Source of the DNA: an uncultured Rhodospirillales bacterium
GTDB taxonomy: Bacteria; Pseudomonadota; Alphaproteobacteria; Acetobacterales; Acetobacteraceae
Reading direction: 5' to 3'
Assembly: GCA_945957135.1 (NCBI GenBank)
Contig: CAMFLK010000010.1
Location: 1-35,373, forward strand
Length of the DNA: 35,373 nt
Below, piece by piece: positions 25,318 through 34,633 of this stretch (positions are counted from its first letter, which is position 1; each line of letters starts with the position of its first letter). The notes under the pieces are model-generated. The model ran no database searches. It had not been told where the DNA came from and saw only the letters and a program-made list of their open reading frames with translations. Position numbers and translations under genes: made by a program.

Positions 25318-26231
25318 CAGCGGTCCGCCTGCGCGGTCTTGAACAGGTAGCGCAGCAGCGGCGAGCTGACCGCCAGCACGATCACCACGAAGATCCAGGC
25401 GATGGCCGTGGTGCGGCCGATGTCGAAGGACGAGAAGCCGGTCTTGTAGGTGAAGATCGTCATCGTCGTGGTGCGGTCGCCGGGCCCGCCGCCGGTGAGC
25501 AGCCAGATCTTGTCGAAATCGCCCATCGCCGCGATGCAGCGGAAGGCGGCGGCGATCAGCATGTACGGCAGCAGATGCGGCAGCAGGATGAAGCGGAACA
25601 TCTGCCAGGGCGAGGTGCCGTCCACCTTCGCCGCGTCGATCAGGTTCTCGTCGATCGAGTGCAGCCCGGCGAGGATCACCAGCATGAAGAACGGCGTGGT
25701 CTGCCAGACATCCATGACGATCATCGACGGCAGGGCGTTGGTCAGGCTCAGCCAGGCCACCTTGGGCAGGCCGAGGGAGGCGAGGACGTGGTTGAACACG
25801 CCGTCTTCCTGCTCGTAGAGCAGCTTGAAGAAGATGCCGATCACCGAGGGTGTGATCACCATCGGAATGATCATGATGGCGCGGAAGAAGCCGCGCCAGA
25901 AGAAGTCGAGATTCAGCAGCAGGGCGAGGCAGGTGCCAAGGATGAGCCCGCCGGTGATGGAGCTGAGCGCGTAGACGATGGTGACGCGCACCGCCGTCCA
26001 GAATTCCCGGCTGCGCAGCACGTCGGTGTAGTTGTCGAACCCGACGAGGTCGTTCTCGCTGCCGGGCATCACCATCACCCAGCCGGTGAAGCTGGCCTTC
26101 AGCGCGTAGAGCATCGGGCCGAGATAGACGCCGAGCAGCACCAGCACGGCCGGAGCGATGAAGCAGAGCGCGGCGCCGCGCGTGCCGAGGCGATGGCCGC
26201 GTCGCCGGACAGGAAGGGCGGCAGCGCTCAT
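25317..26231 (-). CDS. Sugar ABC transporter permease, MalF type (second importer)
   Basis: This 304-residue inner-membrane protein starts with a basic N-terminus and a helix (AALCFIAPAVLVLLGVYLGPMLYALKASF). GFDNYTDVLRSREFWTAVRVT marks the periplasmic region, and NLIDAAKVDGTSPWQMFRFILLPHLLPY is the ATPase-coupling EAA loop. It ends with WIFVVIVLAVSSPLLRYLFK. The start at 26231 overlaps the upstream binding-protein stop by four bases. Longer reading in this frame is out-of-frame within the binding-protein genes. Confidence 0.93.
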   Translation of the reverse strand: MSAAALPVRRRGHRLGTRGAALCFIAPAVLVLLGVYLGPMLYALKASFTGWVMVMPGSENDLVGFDNYTDVLRSREFWTAVRVTIVYALSSITGGLILGTCLALLLNLDFFWRGFFRAIMIIPMVITPSVIGIFFKLLYEQEDGVFNHVLASLGLPKVAWLSLTNALPSMIVMDVWQTTPFFMLVILAGLHSIDENLIDAAKVDGTSPWQMFRFILLPHLLPYMLIAAAFRCIAAMGDFDKIWLLTGGGPGDRTTTMTIFTYKTGFSSFDIGRTTAIAWIFVVIVLAVSSPLLRYLFKTAQADR

Positions 26232-27526
26232 CCGGGCAGGTTGCCGCGTCGCTTCATCAATGCGTAGACCTTGTCCTGCATGTCGCGGCTCGCGTCCTCG
26301 GGCGATTTGGTGCCGGCGCAGGCCGCGTTGGTCTCGTCGGCGATGATGATGTTGACCTGGCCGTTGTCGGGGATGGGCATGTACATCGCCACCGGACCTT
26401 CCATGCTTTGCAGCACGGCCGGCAGCTGGCGGAACTTGGCACTCGCCTCCTTGTCCTTGAATGCGGAGACGCGGCAGGGCTGGCCGGTGATGCGCGCGAC
26501 CCGGGCGGAGATCTCCCGACTGGTCAGCCAGCCCACGAACAGCTTGGCCGCATCGAGGCTTTTCGACGACGCGTTGACCGAGAGCGCCCAGCCGCCCAGC
26601 AGCACCGCCCCCGGCGTCGGCGCCCAGCCGAGATCGTTCGCCACCTGCGAGCGTTGCGGGTCGAGCAGGGTGGAGAAGCCGCCCGGCCACATGAACCCCT
26701 GGGCGGAGGTGCCGTTGGCCACCGCGCTGACCATCTCCGGGAAGTCCCAGGTCAGGTTGCCCGGCGGGCTCACCTTCTGCAGCCGCTCGGCGATGAACCT
26801 GGTCGCCTTCTGCCCGGCCTCGCTGTTGAAGGCGGGGAAGCCCTTGGCGTCGGTGTAGCTGCCGCCCATGGCGTGGAACACGGTGATCCAGGCGCAGGCG
26901 CATTGGATCGCCTTTCCGGCCGGCATGTTGAAGCCGTAGCGCTTCTCGGCCTTCAGCTTCAGCCCGTTGTCGTAAACGCCCTGCCAGTCGGCGGGCGGGC
27001 TGTCGGGGTCGAGCCCGGCCTCGCGATACGCCTTCCTGTTCCAAACCAGGAAGGTCGCGCTGCCGAGCAGCGGAATGGCCATCATCTTGCCGCCGACCTT
27101 GGTGTAGACGTCGAGCGCGCGCGATGGGAAATCGGCGAGGTCCAGCGGCGGGCAGCCCTTCACCTCCTGGTCGATATGGGCGTGGTCGATCAGATACGGG
27201 GCGAGCTGCTGCTTCCACTGGTAGGCGTTCATGTAGATGTCGAACGCATTTGTCTTGGTCGTGGTGTCGAGGATCGATTTCTGCTGCCGGTCGTCGGAAC
27301 TGGCATTGGTGAAGTTCAGCGCGATGCCGGTGGCCTCGCTGAATTCCTTGCTGAAGGCGGCGAGGGCGATGCCCACGGGGTCGTTGGCCCAGAGGATGTT
27401 GAGCGTGGCGCCGGAATAAGTCTTCGGCAGGTTGCGCGTGGCTTCGCTCGGCGATTGCGCGCGGGCGCCGGTGGCGGCGAGCAGGAGGGCCCCGGTGGCC
27501 AGGGCGCGGCGGGTGATGCCGGACAT
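26228..27526 (-). CDS. Sugar-binding protein of ABC importer, second of a tandem pair
   Basis: This 432-residue periplasmic receptor begins with a signal peptide (MSGITRRALATGALLLAATGARAQ). It shares long blocks with its neighbour at 27575-28882, including GATLNILW, TTKTNAFDIYMNAYQWK, IDQEVKG, GFNMPAGKAIQ, SPPGNLTWDFPEM and DAAKLFVGWLTSREIS. The two are clearly paralogous, by eye near 45-50 percent identical. GGAG seven bases before the ATG supports the start. Residues predicted to line the ligand cleft differ in places (NASSDDRQQK against LLQADRYQK), so the two receptors may bind different sugars for the same permeases. Confidence 0.93.
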   Translation of the reverse strand: MSGITRRALATGALLLAATGARAQSPSEATRNLPKTYSGATLNILWANDPVGIALAAFSKEFSEATGIALNFTNASSDDRQQKSILDTTTKTNAFDIYMNAYQWKQQLAPYLIDHAHIDQEVKGCPPLDLADFPSRALDVYTKVGGKMMAIPLLGSATFLVWNRKAYREAGLDPDSPPADWQGVYDNGLKLKAEKRYGFNMPAGKAIQCACAWITVFHAMGGSYTDAKGFPAFNSEAGQKATRFIAERLQKVSPPGNLTWDFPEMVSAVANGTSAQGFMWPGGFSTLLDPQRSQVANDLGWAPTPGAVLLGGWALSVNASSKSLDAAKLFVGWLTSREISARVARITGQPCRVSAFKDKEASAKFRQLPAVLQSMEGPVAMYMPIPDNGQVNIIIADETNAACAGTKSPEDASRDMQDKVYALMKRRGNLPG

Positions 27527-27574
27527 TGCATTTCTCCCGGTATTGCCGTGGCGTGAATCCGCCGCGGGCGTTGT

Positions 27575-28882
27575 TCAGCCTTTCAGGTAGCCGCGGCGGC
27601 GCATGAACGTGGCGACCTTCTCGTTGAGGTCGCCGGCCGCCTGCTCGGGGGTCTTGGTCTTGGCGCAGGCGGCGTTCACCTCGTCGTAGATCATGATGTT
27701 GACCTGCTCGGACTCCTTGATCGGCGCGTAGGTGGCGACCCGGCCGGACATGCCCTTCACCACCGCCGGCATCAGCGGGAACTTCGCCACCACGGCGGGA
27801 TCGTTGAAGGCCGAGATGCGGCACGGCGTGCCGGTGACCAGCGCCGTCTGCTTGGAAATCTCGCGCGAGGTCAGCCAGCCCACGAACAGCTTGGCGGCAT
27901 CGAGGTTGCGGCTGGTCGCGTTGATCGTGACGCCCCAGCCGCCAAGCAGAACCGCCTCCGGCGTGGCCGACCAGCCCACCTCGCCCGCCATGGCCGACTT
28001 GGCCGGGTCGAACAGCGTGGAGAACCCGCCGGTCCACATATAGCCCTGGGCCGCCTGGCCGCTCGCCAGCCCGTTCAGCATCTCCGGGAAGTCCCAGGTC
28101 AGGTTGCCCGGCGGGCTGACCGCGCCGAGCCGATCGACCATGAAGCGGATGGCACGGATGCCCGATTCGGACCCCAGATTCGGCTTGCCCGCGGCATCGA
28201 ACCAGCCGCCGCCGAAGCCGTGGAACAAAGTGATCCACACGCAGGCGGTCTGGATGGACTTGCCCGCCGGCATGTTGAAGCCGAACTGCCTGTCCTTTGT
28301 CACCTTGCGGCCGGTCTCGTAGACCGCGTTCCAGTCGGCCGGCACCGCTTCGGGATCGAGCCCGGCCGCGCGCAGAACCTTCTTGTTCCACACCAGCATG
28401 GACGCGTCACCGATGATCGGCACGGCGATGAATTTCTCGCCCACCCGGGCATAGGCATCCAGCGCGCGGGCGGGATAGTCGTCCCACTCCAGGGGCGGCA
28501 TGCCCTTCACTTCCTGGTCGATGCGGGTGAGGTCGGCCACGTAGGGCGCCACCTCGTCCTTCCACTGATAGGCGGTGAGATACACGTCGTACGCGTTGGT
28601 CTTGGTGGTCAGGTCCAGCACCAGCTTCTGGTAGCGGTCGGCCTGAAGCAGCGGCTGGAATTCCAGCGCGATGCCGGTGGCCGCCGTGAAGGCGTCGCAA
28701 AACTTGGCCAGCGCGAGGTAGCTCGGCGTGTTGCCCCAGGTGATGCGCAGCGTGGCCCCGGCATGGCTGCGCGGAAGCGCGCGGGTGACGTCGGCGGTCG
28801 TGGCCTGCGCCATCACCTCCCGCAAGGGCAAAGCCGCGCTGAGTGCGGCGGCGGTCAGGCTCCGGCGCGTGATGCGTTGCAT
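27575..28882 (-). CDS. Sugar-binding protein of ABC importer, first of a tandem pair
   Basis: This 435-residue periplasmic receptor begins MQRITRRSLTAAALSAALPL, a signal peptide, and has the family 1 fold. Shared signatures with the next gene include TTKTNAYDVYLTAYQWKDEV, IDQEVKGMPPLEWDDYPARAL, GFNMPAGKSIQTACVWITLFHGFGG and SPPGNLTWDFPEMLNGLASG. GAGAGGAACG precedes the ATG at 28882; the longer reading upstream has no ribosome site. It is separated from the fusion regulator by 99 bases, the largest gap in this gene set, so an internal promoter is possible. Confidence 0.93.
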   Translation of the reverse strand: MQRITRRSLTAAALSAALPLREVMAQATTADVTRALPRSHAGATLRITWGNTPSYLALAKFCDAFTAATGIALEFQPLLQADRYQKLVLDLTTKTNAYDVYLTAYQWKDEVAPYVADLTRIDQEVKGMPPLEWDDYPARALDAYARVGEKFIAVPIIGDASMLVWNKKVLRAAGLDPEAVPADWNAVYETGRKVTKDRQFGFNMPAGKSIQTACVWITLFHGFGGGWFDAAGKPNLGSESGIRAIRFMVDRLGAVSPPGNLTWDFPEMLNGLASGQAAQGYMWTGGFSTLFDPAKSAMAGEVGWSATPEAVLLGGWGVTINATSRNLDAAKLFVGWLTSREISKQTALVTGTPCRISAFNDPAVVAKFPLMPAVVKGMSGRVATYAPIKESEQVNIMIYDEVNAACAKTKTPEQAAGDLNEKVATFMRRRGYLKG

Positions 28883-28981
28883 CGTTCCTCTCCCATTTTT
28901 GCAGCCATGTTCTTGGCGGCCAGCTTCTTGATGGTGACTGAAGCAGCGAGGCAGGAGGCGCTCAATCGCGGCCGGCATGTG

Positions 28982-30799
28982 TTACGGGTAATTCCGGGTA
29001 ATCGGCGTCCGGTCGGTTGAGGCGACCAGCAGCCCCAGCGCCACCATCTTGTTGTACAGCGTCTTGCGCGACACGCCGAGGAAGCGCGCCGTCTCCGCCC
29101 GCCGGAACCGGTTGCGGCGCAGGCCGTCGAGAATCCATTCCCGCTCGCTTGCGAACCTGCCGCGCTGGTCGGGCGCCGCGTCGCGCTTCAGCGGCGGCAG
29201 GTGCGCGGCCAGGATCGTGCCATCGGTCGCCTGCAGCACCGCCCGCTGCAGCACGCCTGCCAGTTCGCGCCCGTTCCCCGGCCAATCATGCGCGAGCAAT
29301 GTGCGATAGGCCGCGGCATCGAGCTCCACTGGCCGCCCCCCGGTGCCCATGCCCTCCAGTAGGCGCTGGATGATCTGCGGCAGGTCGTCGCTGCGCGCGC
29401 GCAGCGGCGGCAGACGGATCGGAATCTCGCCCATCAACTCCAGCAATCGGCCGTCGAACCGCGCGGGCTCCAGCGCCGGGTCGAACCGGGTGATACCGAT
29501 CAGTCGCGCGTCCAGCTTCAAGTATTCCGCCCCGCCATGCCGCCGGAACCCCCCGCTCTCGATCGCCGCGCAGAGCAGCCGCTGGGTGCCGCGGTCGAGC
29601 TCGCCCAGATCGTCCAGCACCAGGGTGGAGCCGCTGGCCAGTTCAAGCCAGCCGATCCGCCGCCGCCCCACGCCGGGCGCCACGCCGGGCTCGGCGCCGA
29701 ACAATTCCACGTTCATCCGGTCCTGCCCGGCGGCGCAGTTGAGCCAGGTCAGCCGCCGCGACTTCCGTGCGCCCCCGGCGTGCAGCAACCGGGCGAGGTC
29801 GCGCCGCCCGGTTCCCGCCTCGCCCATGATCAACACTGGCAGCTCGGTCGCCAGCGCCTGCTCATAGGCCGCCCGCGCCCGTACCGTCGCGGCGGCGGCG
29901 CCGGTGACGCTGACGGGTGCCAGCCGAGGGGCGAGCTGCCGCTCCAGCCGCGTCACCCGCCGGCGCAGCGCCCCCATGGTCTTGAACGCGGCTGTCACCA
30001 GTTCGATCGCCGTTTCCAGCGGCACCCGGTCGATGGTGGAGCCGCCGACATAGCCATCGGCCTGCGCGGCGCGGCACACCTCGTCCATCTGCTCCGGCCG
30101 CACGATGGGCCCACCCTCGACGACGCAGATCGTGCTCGGCGCGGCCTTGCGCACGGCGCGGATCATGCGCGCGGCAACGTCGGACGCCTCCTCGATGCTG
30201 ACCTTGGTGGCGACGCCGAGCGCGCCGCCGGTATTCCAGCCGAGATCGACATTGACGATGTCCACGCCGGCCGCCGCCATCATCTGCGCCTCCTCGCGGG
30301 TGTGGACATAGGCGAGGGTGGCGAGCCCCCGCGCCCGGGCCGCCCGCAGCAGCGCGACCTCACGCGCCATGCCATGGCCGGTCGCCTCCAGCCAGCGGCG
30401 GAACTGCCCGTCGATCAGCGCCACGGTGGGGAAATTGGTCACGCCCTCGAAACCGGCCGTGCGCACGCCGTCGAGCGCCTCCTCGAAATCCAGCCGCGGA
30501 TCGAAAGCAGCCATGCCGACCAACACAGGCAGTCGGGTACGCGGCCGGATCTCCTCCCGCGCGAAATCGGCGACGAAACGGTTGGTGTCACGCAGCGCCA
30601 GCAGCGAGGCCACCGACGGCGCGCCCATGCTGCGCAGCCGCCCGGCGTTCAGCGCCAGCAGGAAATCGGCCCCCCCGCGCGTGGCCGCCTGCGCCGCCAT
30701 GCCAGTGCCGATCGCCGCCCCGACCAGGAACGCGCCCTGCCGCGTCTGCGCCTCCCGCAGCGCGGCACGCATGCGCTCGGCGGGGGTGGCCGGAAGCAT
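28982..30799 (-). CDS. PEP-hydrolase TIM barrel fused to AAA+ and Fis domains: regulator with a decayed ATPase
   Basis: This 605-residue protein has a predicted regulatory role. Residues 20-275 are a PEP-hydrolase-family TIM barrel (LVGAAIGTGMAAQAATRGGAD; GVTNFPTVALIDG at 119-131; NTGGALG near 189; VVEGGPI at 226-232), probably a ligand sensor. Residues 300-540 are a sigma-54-activator-type AAA+ domain, and 552-592 a Fis helix-turn-helix (ETARFLGVSRKTLYNKM). Key AAA+ residues are changed. Walker A ends GTGR (Arg332 for Lys), Walker B is LVLDD (Asp397 for Glu), the GAFTGA loop is GVAPGV (372-377), and the usual arginine fingers (F-R-x-D-L-x-Y-R) read FDGRLLEL. It therefore probably does not remodel sigma-54 polymerase and may act as a simple ligand-controlled DNA binder. 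It starts three bases after the Gfo/Idh stop. Confidence 0.88.
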   Translation of the reverse strand: MLPATPAERMRAALREAQTRQGAFLVGAAIGTGMAAQAATRGGADFLLALNAGRLRSMGAPSVASLLALRDTNRFVADFAREEIRPRTRLPVLVGMAAFDPRLDFEEALDGVRTAGFEGVTNFPTVALIDGQFRRWLEATGHGMAREVALLRAARARGLATLAYVHTREEAQMMAAAGVDIVNVDLGWNTGGALGVATKVSIEEASDVAARMIRAVRKAAPSTICVVEGGPIVRPEQMDEVCRAAQADGYVGGSTIDRVPLETAIELVTAAFKTMGALRRRVTRLERQLAPRLAPVSVTGAAAATVRARAAYEQALATELPVLIMGEAGTGRRDLARLLHAGGARKSRRLTWLNCAAGQDRMNVELFGAEPGVAPGVGRRRIGWLELASGSTLVLDDLGELDRGTQRLLCAAIESGGFRRHGGAEYLKLDARLIGITRFDPALEPARFDGRLLELMGEIPIRLPPLRARSDDLPQIIQRLLEGMGTGGRPVELDAAAYRTLLAHDWPGNGRELAGVLQRAVLQATDGTILAAHLPPLKRDAAPDQRGRFASEREWILDGLRRNRFRRAETARFLGVSRKTLYNKMVALGLLVASTDRTPITRNYP

Positions 30800-30802
30800 C
30801 GG

Positions 30803-31873
30803 CTATCCGAAACTGTGGATGTAGTCCTGCAGCTTCACCAGCGCGTTGGTCCGCGCCGAATGGATCGACCCGAATATCAACGCCGAGGCCTGCACATTGG
30901 CCTCCACATGCGTCTCCATCTCGGCCCCTCCCGTGCGCCACTCGGCGAATTTCTGGATCAGCCAATGGTTGATCCATTTCGGCTGCACCAGCAGCGGCAC
31001 CTTCTGGCCCGTGCCCTCGCGATGCTTCTGGCGCGGCAGGTCCTGGCGCGTGAACACCTCGATCTCGCGATGGTTCAGGATCGCAGTTCCGAACTCGCAA
31101 TCGACACGGATGTATTCCTGATACCAGTCGTTGAGCCCGACCGCCGTGCTGCTCGACCCCTCGTAGATCGCGCGCACGCCGTTATCGAACACCATGGTCA
31201 CCACGCCATCGGTATCTCCGGCATATTCAGCCCAGTCTGGCTTCCACGTGGAGGCGAACAGCGTCTCGCAATGGCCGCCGGCCAGATCGGCGACGATGTC
31301 GAGATGATGCACCGCCCCCTCGATGATCATCGGGTCCTGCATGGTGTGGCGGAACAGCGCACCCCAGGCCATGTGCTGCCGCATGTCCGACTGGTAGCGG
31401 CAGGAGATGTTGTTGACCCGGCCGAGCTTGCCGGAGCGGACAATGCGCCGCAGCGTCGTCTTGTCCTGGTCGAAGCGATGGCTCATCGTCACCGCCATCT
31501 TGCGGCCCGCCGCCTTGATCTTTCGCGCGATGCGCACCGACGCTTCCATCGTGTCGGCGATCGGCTTCTCGCTCAGCACGTCCACGCCATGGGCGATCGC
31601 CACGTCCACCACCGCCTCGTGAAAGTTCGGCGGTACCACCACGGTGCAGAAATCGGCCGCCACCTCGCTGAACGCCTTGTTCGCGTCGGTGTAGCAGGCG
31701 CTCTCCTTCACCCCGAGGATCGAGCGCCCGTATTCCAGCGCCTTCGGGTCCACGTCCACCAGCGCCACGATCTCGATCGTGCCGTCATCGACATTGGTCT
31801 TGAGGAACTCGCGGCACCAGCGCTTGCCGAAGCTGCCGATGCCGACATGGATCACCCGTTGTGGCCTGGCCAT
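30803..31873 (-). CDS. Gfo/Idh/MocA-family oxidoreductase
   Basis: This 356-residue NAD(P)-dependent sugar or cyclitol dehydrogenase has the N-terminal Rossmann fold VIHVGIGSFGKRW and IVALVDVDP. The family's conserved VLSEKPIADT follows; its lysine is the usual catalytic residue. The substrate domain carries GAVHHLDIVADLAGG, with His and Asp spaced as in the H-x-x-x/D active-site pair. The C-terminus ends LVKLQDYIHSFG. Its start overlaps the cupin stop by one base (TGATG). It probably oxidises the sugar or sugar derivative brought in by the neighbouring importer; the substrate cannot be read from sequence. Confidence 0.92.
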   Translation of the reverse strand: MARPQRVIHVGIGSFGKRWCREFLKTNVDDGTIEIVALVDVDPKALEYGRSILGVKESACYTDANKAFSEVAADFCTVVVPPNFHEAVVDVAIAHGVDVLSEKPIADTMEASVRIARKIKAAGRKMAVTMSHRFDQDKTTLRRIVRSGKLGRVNNISCRYQSDMRQHMAWGALFRHTMQDPMIIEGAVHHLDIVADLAGGHCETLFASTWKPDWAEYAGDTDGVVTMVFDNGVRAIYEGSSSTAVGLNDWYQEYIRVDCEFGTAILNHREIEVFTRQDLPRQKHREGTGQKVPLLVQPKWINHWLIQKFAEWRTGGAEMETHVEANVQASALIFGSIHSARTNALVKLQDYIHSFG

Positions 31874-32502
31874 CAGACGCGCTCCGGTTGCGGCTGCGCG
31901 ACGCCGTGCGTGTGATTCCACAAATGGCCGGTGCGCTTGCGGCCCTGCAACGTCGTCTCGAAGAACACCGCCTTCACGTCCTCCTCCACCCAGGGGAAGT
32001 CGTGCGGATGGCCCATGCCGATGCACAGGCAGTCGCCGGGGCCCATGGCCTCCTGCGTGTCGTCCACCACCACCTGTCCCTTGCCCTCCAGCAGGATCCA
32101 GAACTCGTCGCAATCGTGATAGTGGCGGTCGATGCTGGTGTTCTTGCGATAGGTCACCGCATCGCCCTTGTTCGGCGCGTCGGACGGCTTCACCCGAAAG
32201 ATGCCGCAGCCGGCGATGTCGTCGCCCCAATGGCCGGACAGGCGCACGAATTGCGACGCGTCGGCATGGCCGGTCATTGTCCATTCGCCGTCGGACGGGT
32301 CGAGGTCGATGAACTGGCCCTCCTTGAGCAGCAGCGTGCGGGCGCCGCGACGAAGCTGGCAGGTGCCGAGCGTGCCGATCAGCCGTTCGGTCCGCGTGCC
32401 GGGCCGGCGCGCAACGGTCTCGTCCCGCGCGAGGGGGACGATCTCGAAGCTTTCCAGCTCGCTCCATGCCGGCGGTTTCGTGGTGCTGCGGAAGATCGTC
32501 AT
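31873..32502 (-). CDS. Cupin-domain protein
   Basis: This 209-residue protein has a clear metal-binding cupin at about residues 115-185: [21 protein letters not shown] gives the H-x-H-x-E-type motif, and [16 protein letters not shown] the second motif with a further His. The first 110 residues ([14 protein letters not shown] and following) may be a second, degenerate cupin-like half. Cupins in such pathways act as isomerases, epimerases, oxygenases or lyases on sugars. Start and stop both overlap neighbouring genes, so it is firmly in the operon. Confidence 0.86.
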   Translation of the reverse strand: MTIFRSTTKPPAWSELESFEIVPLARDETVARRPGTRTERLIGTLGTCQLRRGARTLLLKEGQFIDLDPSDGEWTMTGHADASQFVRLSGHWGDDIAGCGIFRVKPSDAPNKGDAVTYRKNTSIDRHYHDCDEFWILLEGKGQVVVDDTQEAMGPGDCLCIGMGHPHDFPWVEEDVKAVFFETTLQGRKRTGHLWNHTHGVAQPQPERV

Positions 32503-33356
32503 GCGTTTGCCTCCTTGCGCGGCAGCGTTCGTGTCAGGGCGCGGAATTCGCGCGTCCGCGCCGTCAGCGCCGTCTCCACGGGCAGCCGCTCCATGGAACT
32601 CGCGCCGTAGAACCCGTCGCAGTGGCGGCAGTTGTCGAGAATGTACTGCGCATCCGCGGGCACCGCGATCGGCCCCCCATGGCACAGCACGATCAGGTCC
32701 GGCCGCACCCGCCTTGCCGCCGCCGCCCAGGCATCGATCAGGGCCGGGCACTGCTCCAGCCGCAGCGCCGTCTCCGCCCCGATGCTGCCACCGGTGGTCA
32801 GGCCCATATGGGCGATAATGATGTCGGCCCCCGCCTCCGCCATCGCCACGGCGTCCGCCTCGGAGAACACATAGGGCGTGGTCAGCAGGTCGAGCGCCCG
32901 GGCGGTGCGGATCATCTCCACCTCCAGCGCGTAGCCCATGCCGGTTTCTTCCAGATTCTGCCGGAAGATGCCGTCGATCAGGCCCACGGTGGGGAAGTTC
33001 TGGATGCCGGCGATTCCCATGGCCTTCAACGTGCCCAGGAAGTGCTCGGCCAGCATGAACGGGTCCGTGCCGTTCACCCCTGCGATCACCGGGGTGCGCC
33101 TCACCAGCGGCAGCACCTCGCGCGCCATGTCCAGCACGATCTCGTTGGCGTTGCCGTAGGCCAGCAGCCCGGCCAGCGAGCCTCGGCCGGCCATGCGGTA
33201 ACGGCCGGAATTGTAGAGGATGATGAGGTCGATCCCCCCCTCTTCCTCGCACTTCGCCGAGAGCCCGATACCCGCGCCGCCGCCGATAATCGGCTGGCCC
33301 TGCCGGACCATGTCGTGAAACCGGCGCAGCAGCGCCTTTCGTTCGAAGCGCGGCAT
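32499..33356 (-). CDS. PEP-hydrolase-family TIM-barrel protein
   Basis: This 285-residue standalone member of the PEP-hydrolase family (Pfam PEP_hydrolase, also described as TIM-barrel signal transduction protein) has the expected conserved blocks. They are [83 protein letters not shown] and [13 protein letters not shown]. Despite the family name, the in vivo reaction is not firmly known to me. Members are frequently adjacent to Tm-1-like genes, as here. AGGAG lies nine bases before the ATG, and the stop overlaps the cupin start. It is the intact paralogue of the N-terminal domain of the fusion regulator. Confidence 0.9.
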   Translation of the reverse strand: MPRFERKALLRRFHDMVRQGQPIIGGGAGIGLSAKCEEEGGIDLIILYNSGRYRMAGRGSLAGLLAYGNANEIVLDMAREVLPLVRRTPVIAGVNGTDPFMLAEHFLGTLKAMGIAGIQNFPTVGLIDGIFRQNLEETGMGYALEVEMIRTARALDLLTTPYVFSEADAVAMAEAGADIIIAHMGLTTGGSIGAETALRLEQCPALIDAWAAAARRVRPDLIVLCHGGPIAVPADAQYILDNCRHCDGFYGASSMERLPVETALTARTREFRALTRTLPRKEANA

Positions 33357-33368
33357 GACCGGGTCTCC

Positions 33369-34562
33369 TCAGGCAATCTCGCGATAGGCGGCAACCAGCG
33401 CATCGGCGAAGGCCGGGGCGTTGATGTCGCAAGGAAGGCGGACGACACGGCGGCGGTCGGTTGGTATCACCTGGGCGCGCAGGGTCTCGAACAGGGCGGC
33501 ATCGGCGGCCGGGTCGTGAAATGGCTTGCCGGGCATGTCGATGGCAGAGATGCCGCCCTCGGGGATCAGCAGCCGTACCGGCCCTTCCATGCGGTTCAGT
33601 TTGGCCGCCATGAACGCCGCCATGTGGCGGCATTCCTCCGCCGTGGTACGCATCAGCGTCACCTGCGGATTGTGCGGATACAGCACCCGGCCGCTGTATT
33701 TCTCCGGCACCGTCGTCATCGGGCCGAAATTCACCATATCGAGCGCGCCGAGTGAGACGACATAGGGGACGCGCGTGGCGATCACCGCGTCGAACCGGGT
33801 CTCGTCGGCGGGGAATATCCCGCCCATGAACATGTCGCACAGCTCGGTCGTCGTCGCATCGATCGCGCCCTGCATCAGGCCGGACGCGATCAGCTTCTCC
33901 ATCGCCCGGCCGCCGGTGCCCACGGCATGGAACACCAGGCAGTCATGCGTGCCCTCCATCTGCGCCGCCACGCGCTGCACGCAGGTCGTGGTGACGCCGA
34001 ACATGGTCAGGCCCAGCGCCGGCCGCGACGACACCTCTTCCGTCGCGGCAAACCGGATCATCCCCGCGAGCGCATGGGCCGCATTGCCCAGGATGCGGCG
34101 GGAAATCCGGTTCAACCCCTGCACGTCGGTGATCGACGGCATCATCACGATGTCCGAGGCGCCGACATAGGCCGCGACATTCCCGGCCGCGACGGTGGAG
34201 ACCAGCAGCTTCGGCACCCCCACCGGCAGTGCCCGCATGCCCGGCGCCACAAGCGCCGTGCCCCCGCTACCGCCAGCCCCGATCACGCCGCCAATGTCGC
34301 CTCGCGTGACGATGAACCGCTCGAAAGCCGCCACCATGCCCGCGATCGCAATTCCGCGATCCTCCAGCCCCAATACCGCGCCCATACCCTGCGGATGGTG
34401 CCTCGCTACCTCGGCTGCCGGCACGTCCACGATGCCTGCATGGGCCCGCGTCGACAGATCCACCGTGCACACCGGCAGGCCGGTCGCGCGCAAGGCGGAG
34501 GCCAGGAAGCCCAGTTCGGGGCCCTTGGTGTCGAACGTTCCACAAATATATGCCCTGGACAT
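33369..34562 (-). CDS. Tm-1-like ATP-binding protein (UPF0261)
   Basis: This 397-residue protein is related to the N-terminal domain of tomato Tm-1, a plant inhibitor of tobamovirus replication; bacterial roles are unknown. Family features are the start AYICGTFDTKGPELGFL, GGVIGAGGSGGTALVAPGMRALPVGVPKLLVSTVA, DIVMMPSITDVQGLNRISRRIL, FGVTTTCVQ, FHAVGTGGRAMEKL and LIPEGGISAIDMPG near the C-terminus. The start at 34562 matches the family's usual beginning; longer reading upstream crosses the divergent promoter region. It leads the minus-strand gene set and is 12 bases upstream of the PEP-hydrolase gene, the conserved pairing of these two families. Confidence 0.92.
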   Translation of the reverse strand: MSRAYICGTFDTKGPELGFLASALRATGLPVCTVDLSTRAHAGIVDVPAAEVARHHPQGMGAVLGLEDRGIAIAGMVAAFERFIVTRGDIGGVIGAGGSGGTALVAPGMRALPVGVPKLLVSTVAAGNVAAYVGASDIVMMPSITDVQGLNRISRRILGNAAHALAGMIRFAATEEVSSRPALGLTMFGVTTTCVQRVAAQMEGTHDCLVFHAVGTGGRAMEKLIASGLMQGAIDATTTELCDMFMGGIFPADETRFDAVIATRVPYVVSLGALDMVNFGPMTTVPEKYSGRVLYPHNPQVTLMRTTAEECRHMAAFMAAKLNRMEGPVRLLIPEGGISAIDMPGKPFHDPAADAALFETLRAQVIPTDRRRVVRLPCDINAPAFADALVAAYREIA

Positions 34563-34633
34563 ACTTCCCGGTTCTGCTGGCCAGTTTCCCGCCACCACGC
34601 TAACAGGGCAGCCGTTGGGGGAAAGGTGGCAGC
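34563..34633. promoter_or_regulatory. Divergent promoter region
   Basis: These 71 bases separate the starts of the Tm-1-like gene and the divergent PEP-hydrolase-like gene, so they must hold promoters for both. I see no convincing -35/-10 pair or clear operator palindrome. Confidence 0.5.

Noticed and set aside
28883-28981. Possible sigma-54 (GG/GC) promoter before the tandem binding proteins
   Set aside because: No GG and GC pair at the required ten-base spacing; the local regulator also lacks the GAFTGA loop needed to contact sigma-54.
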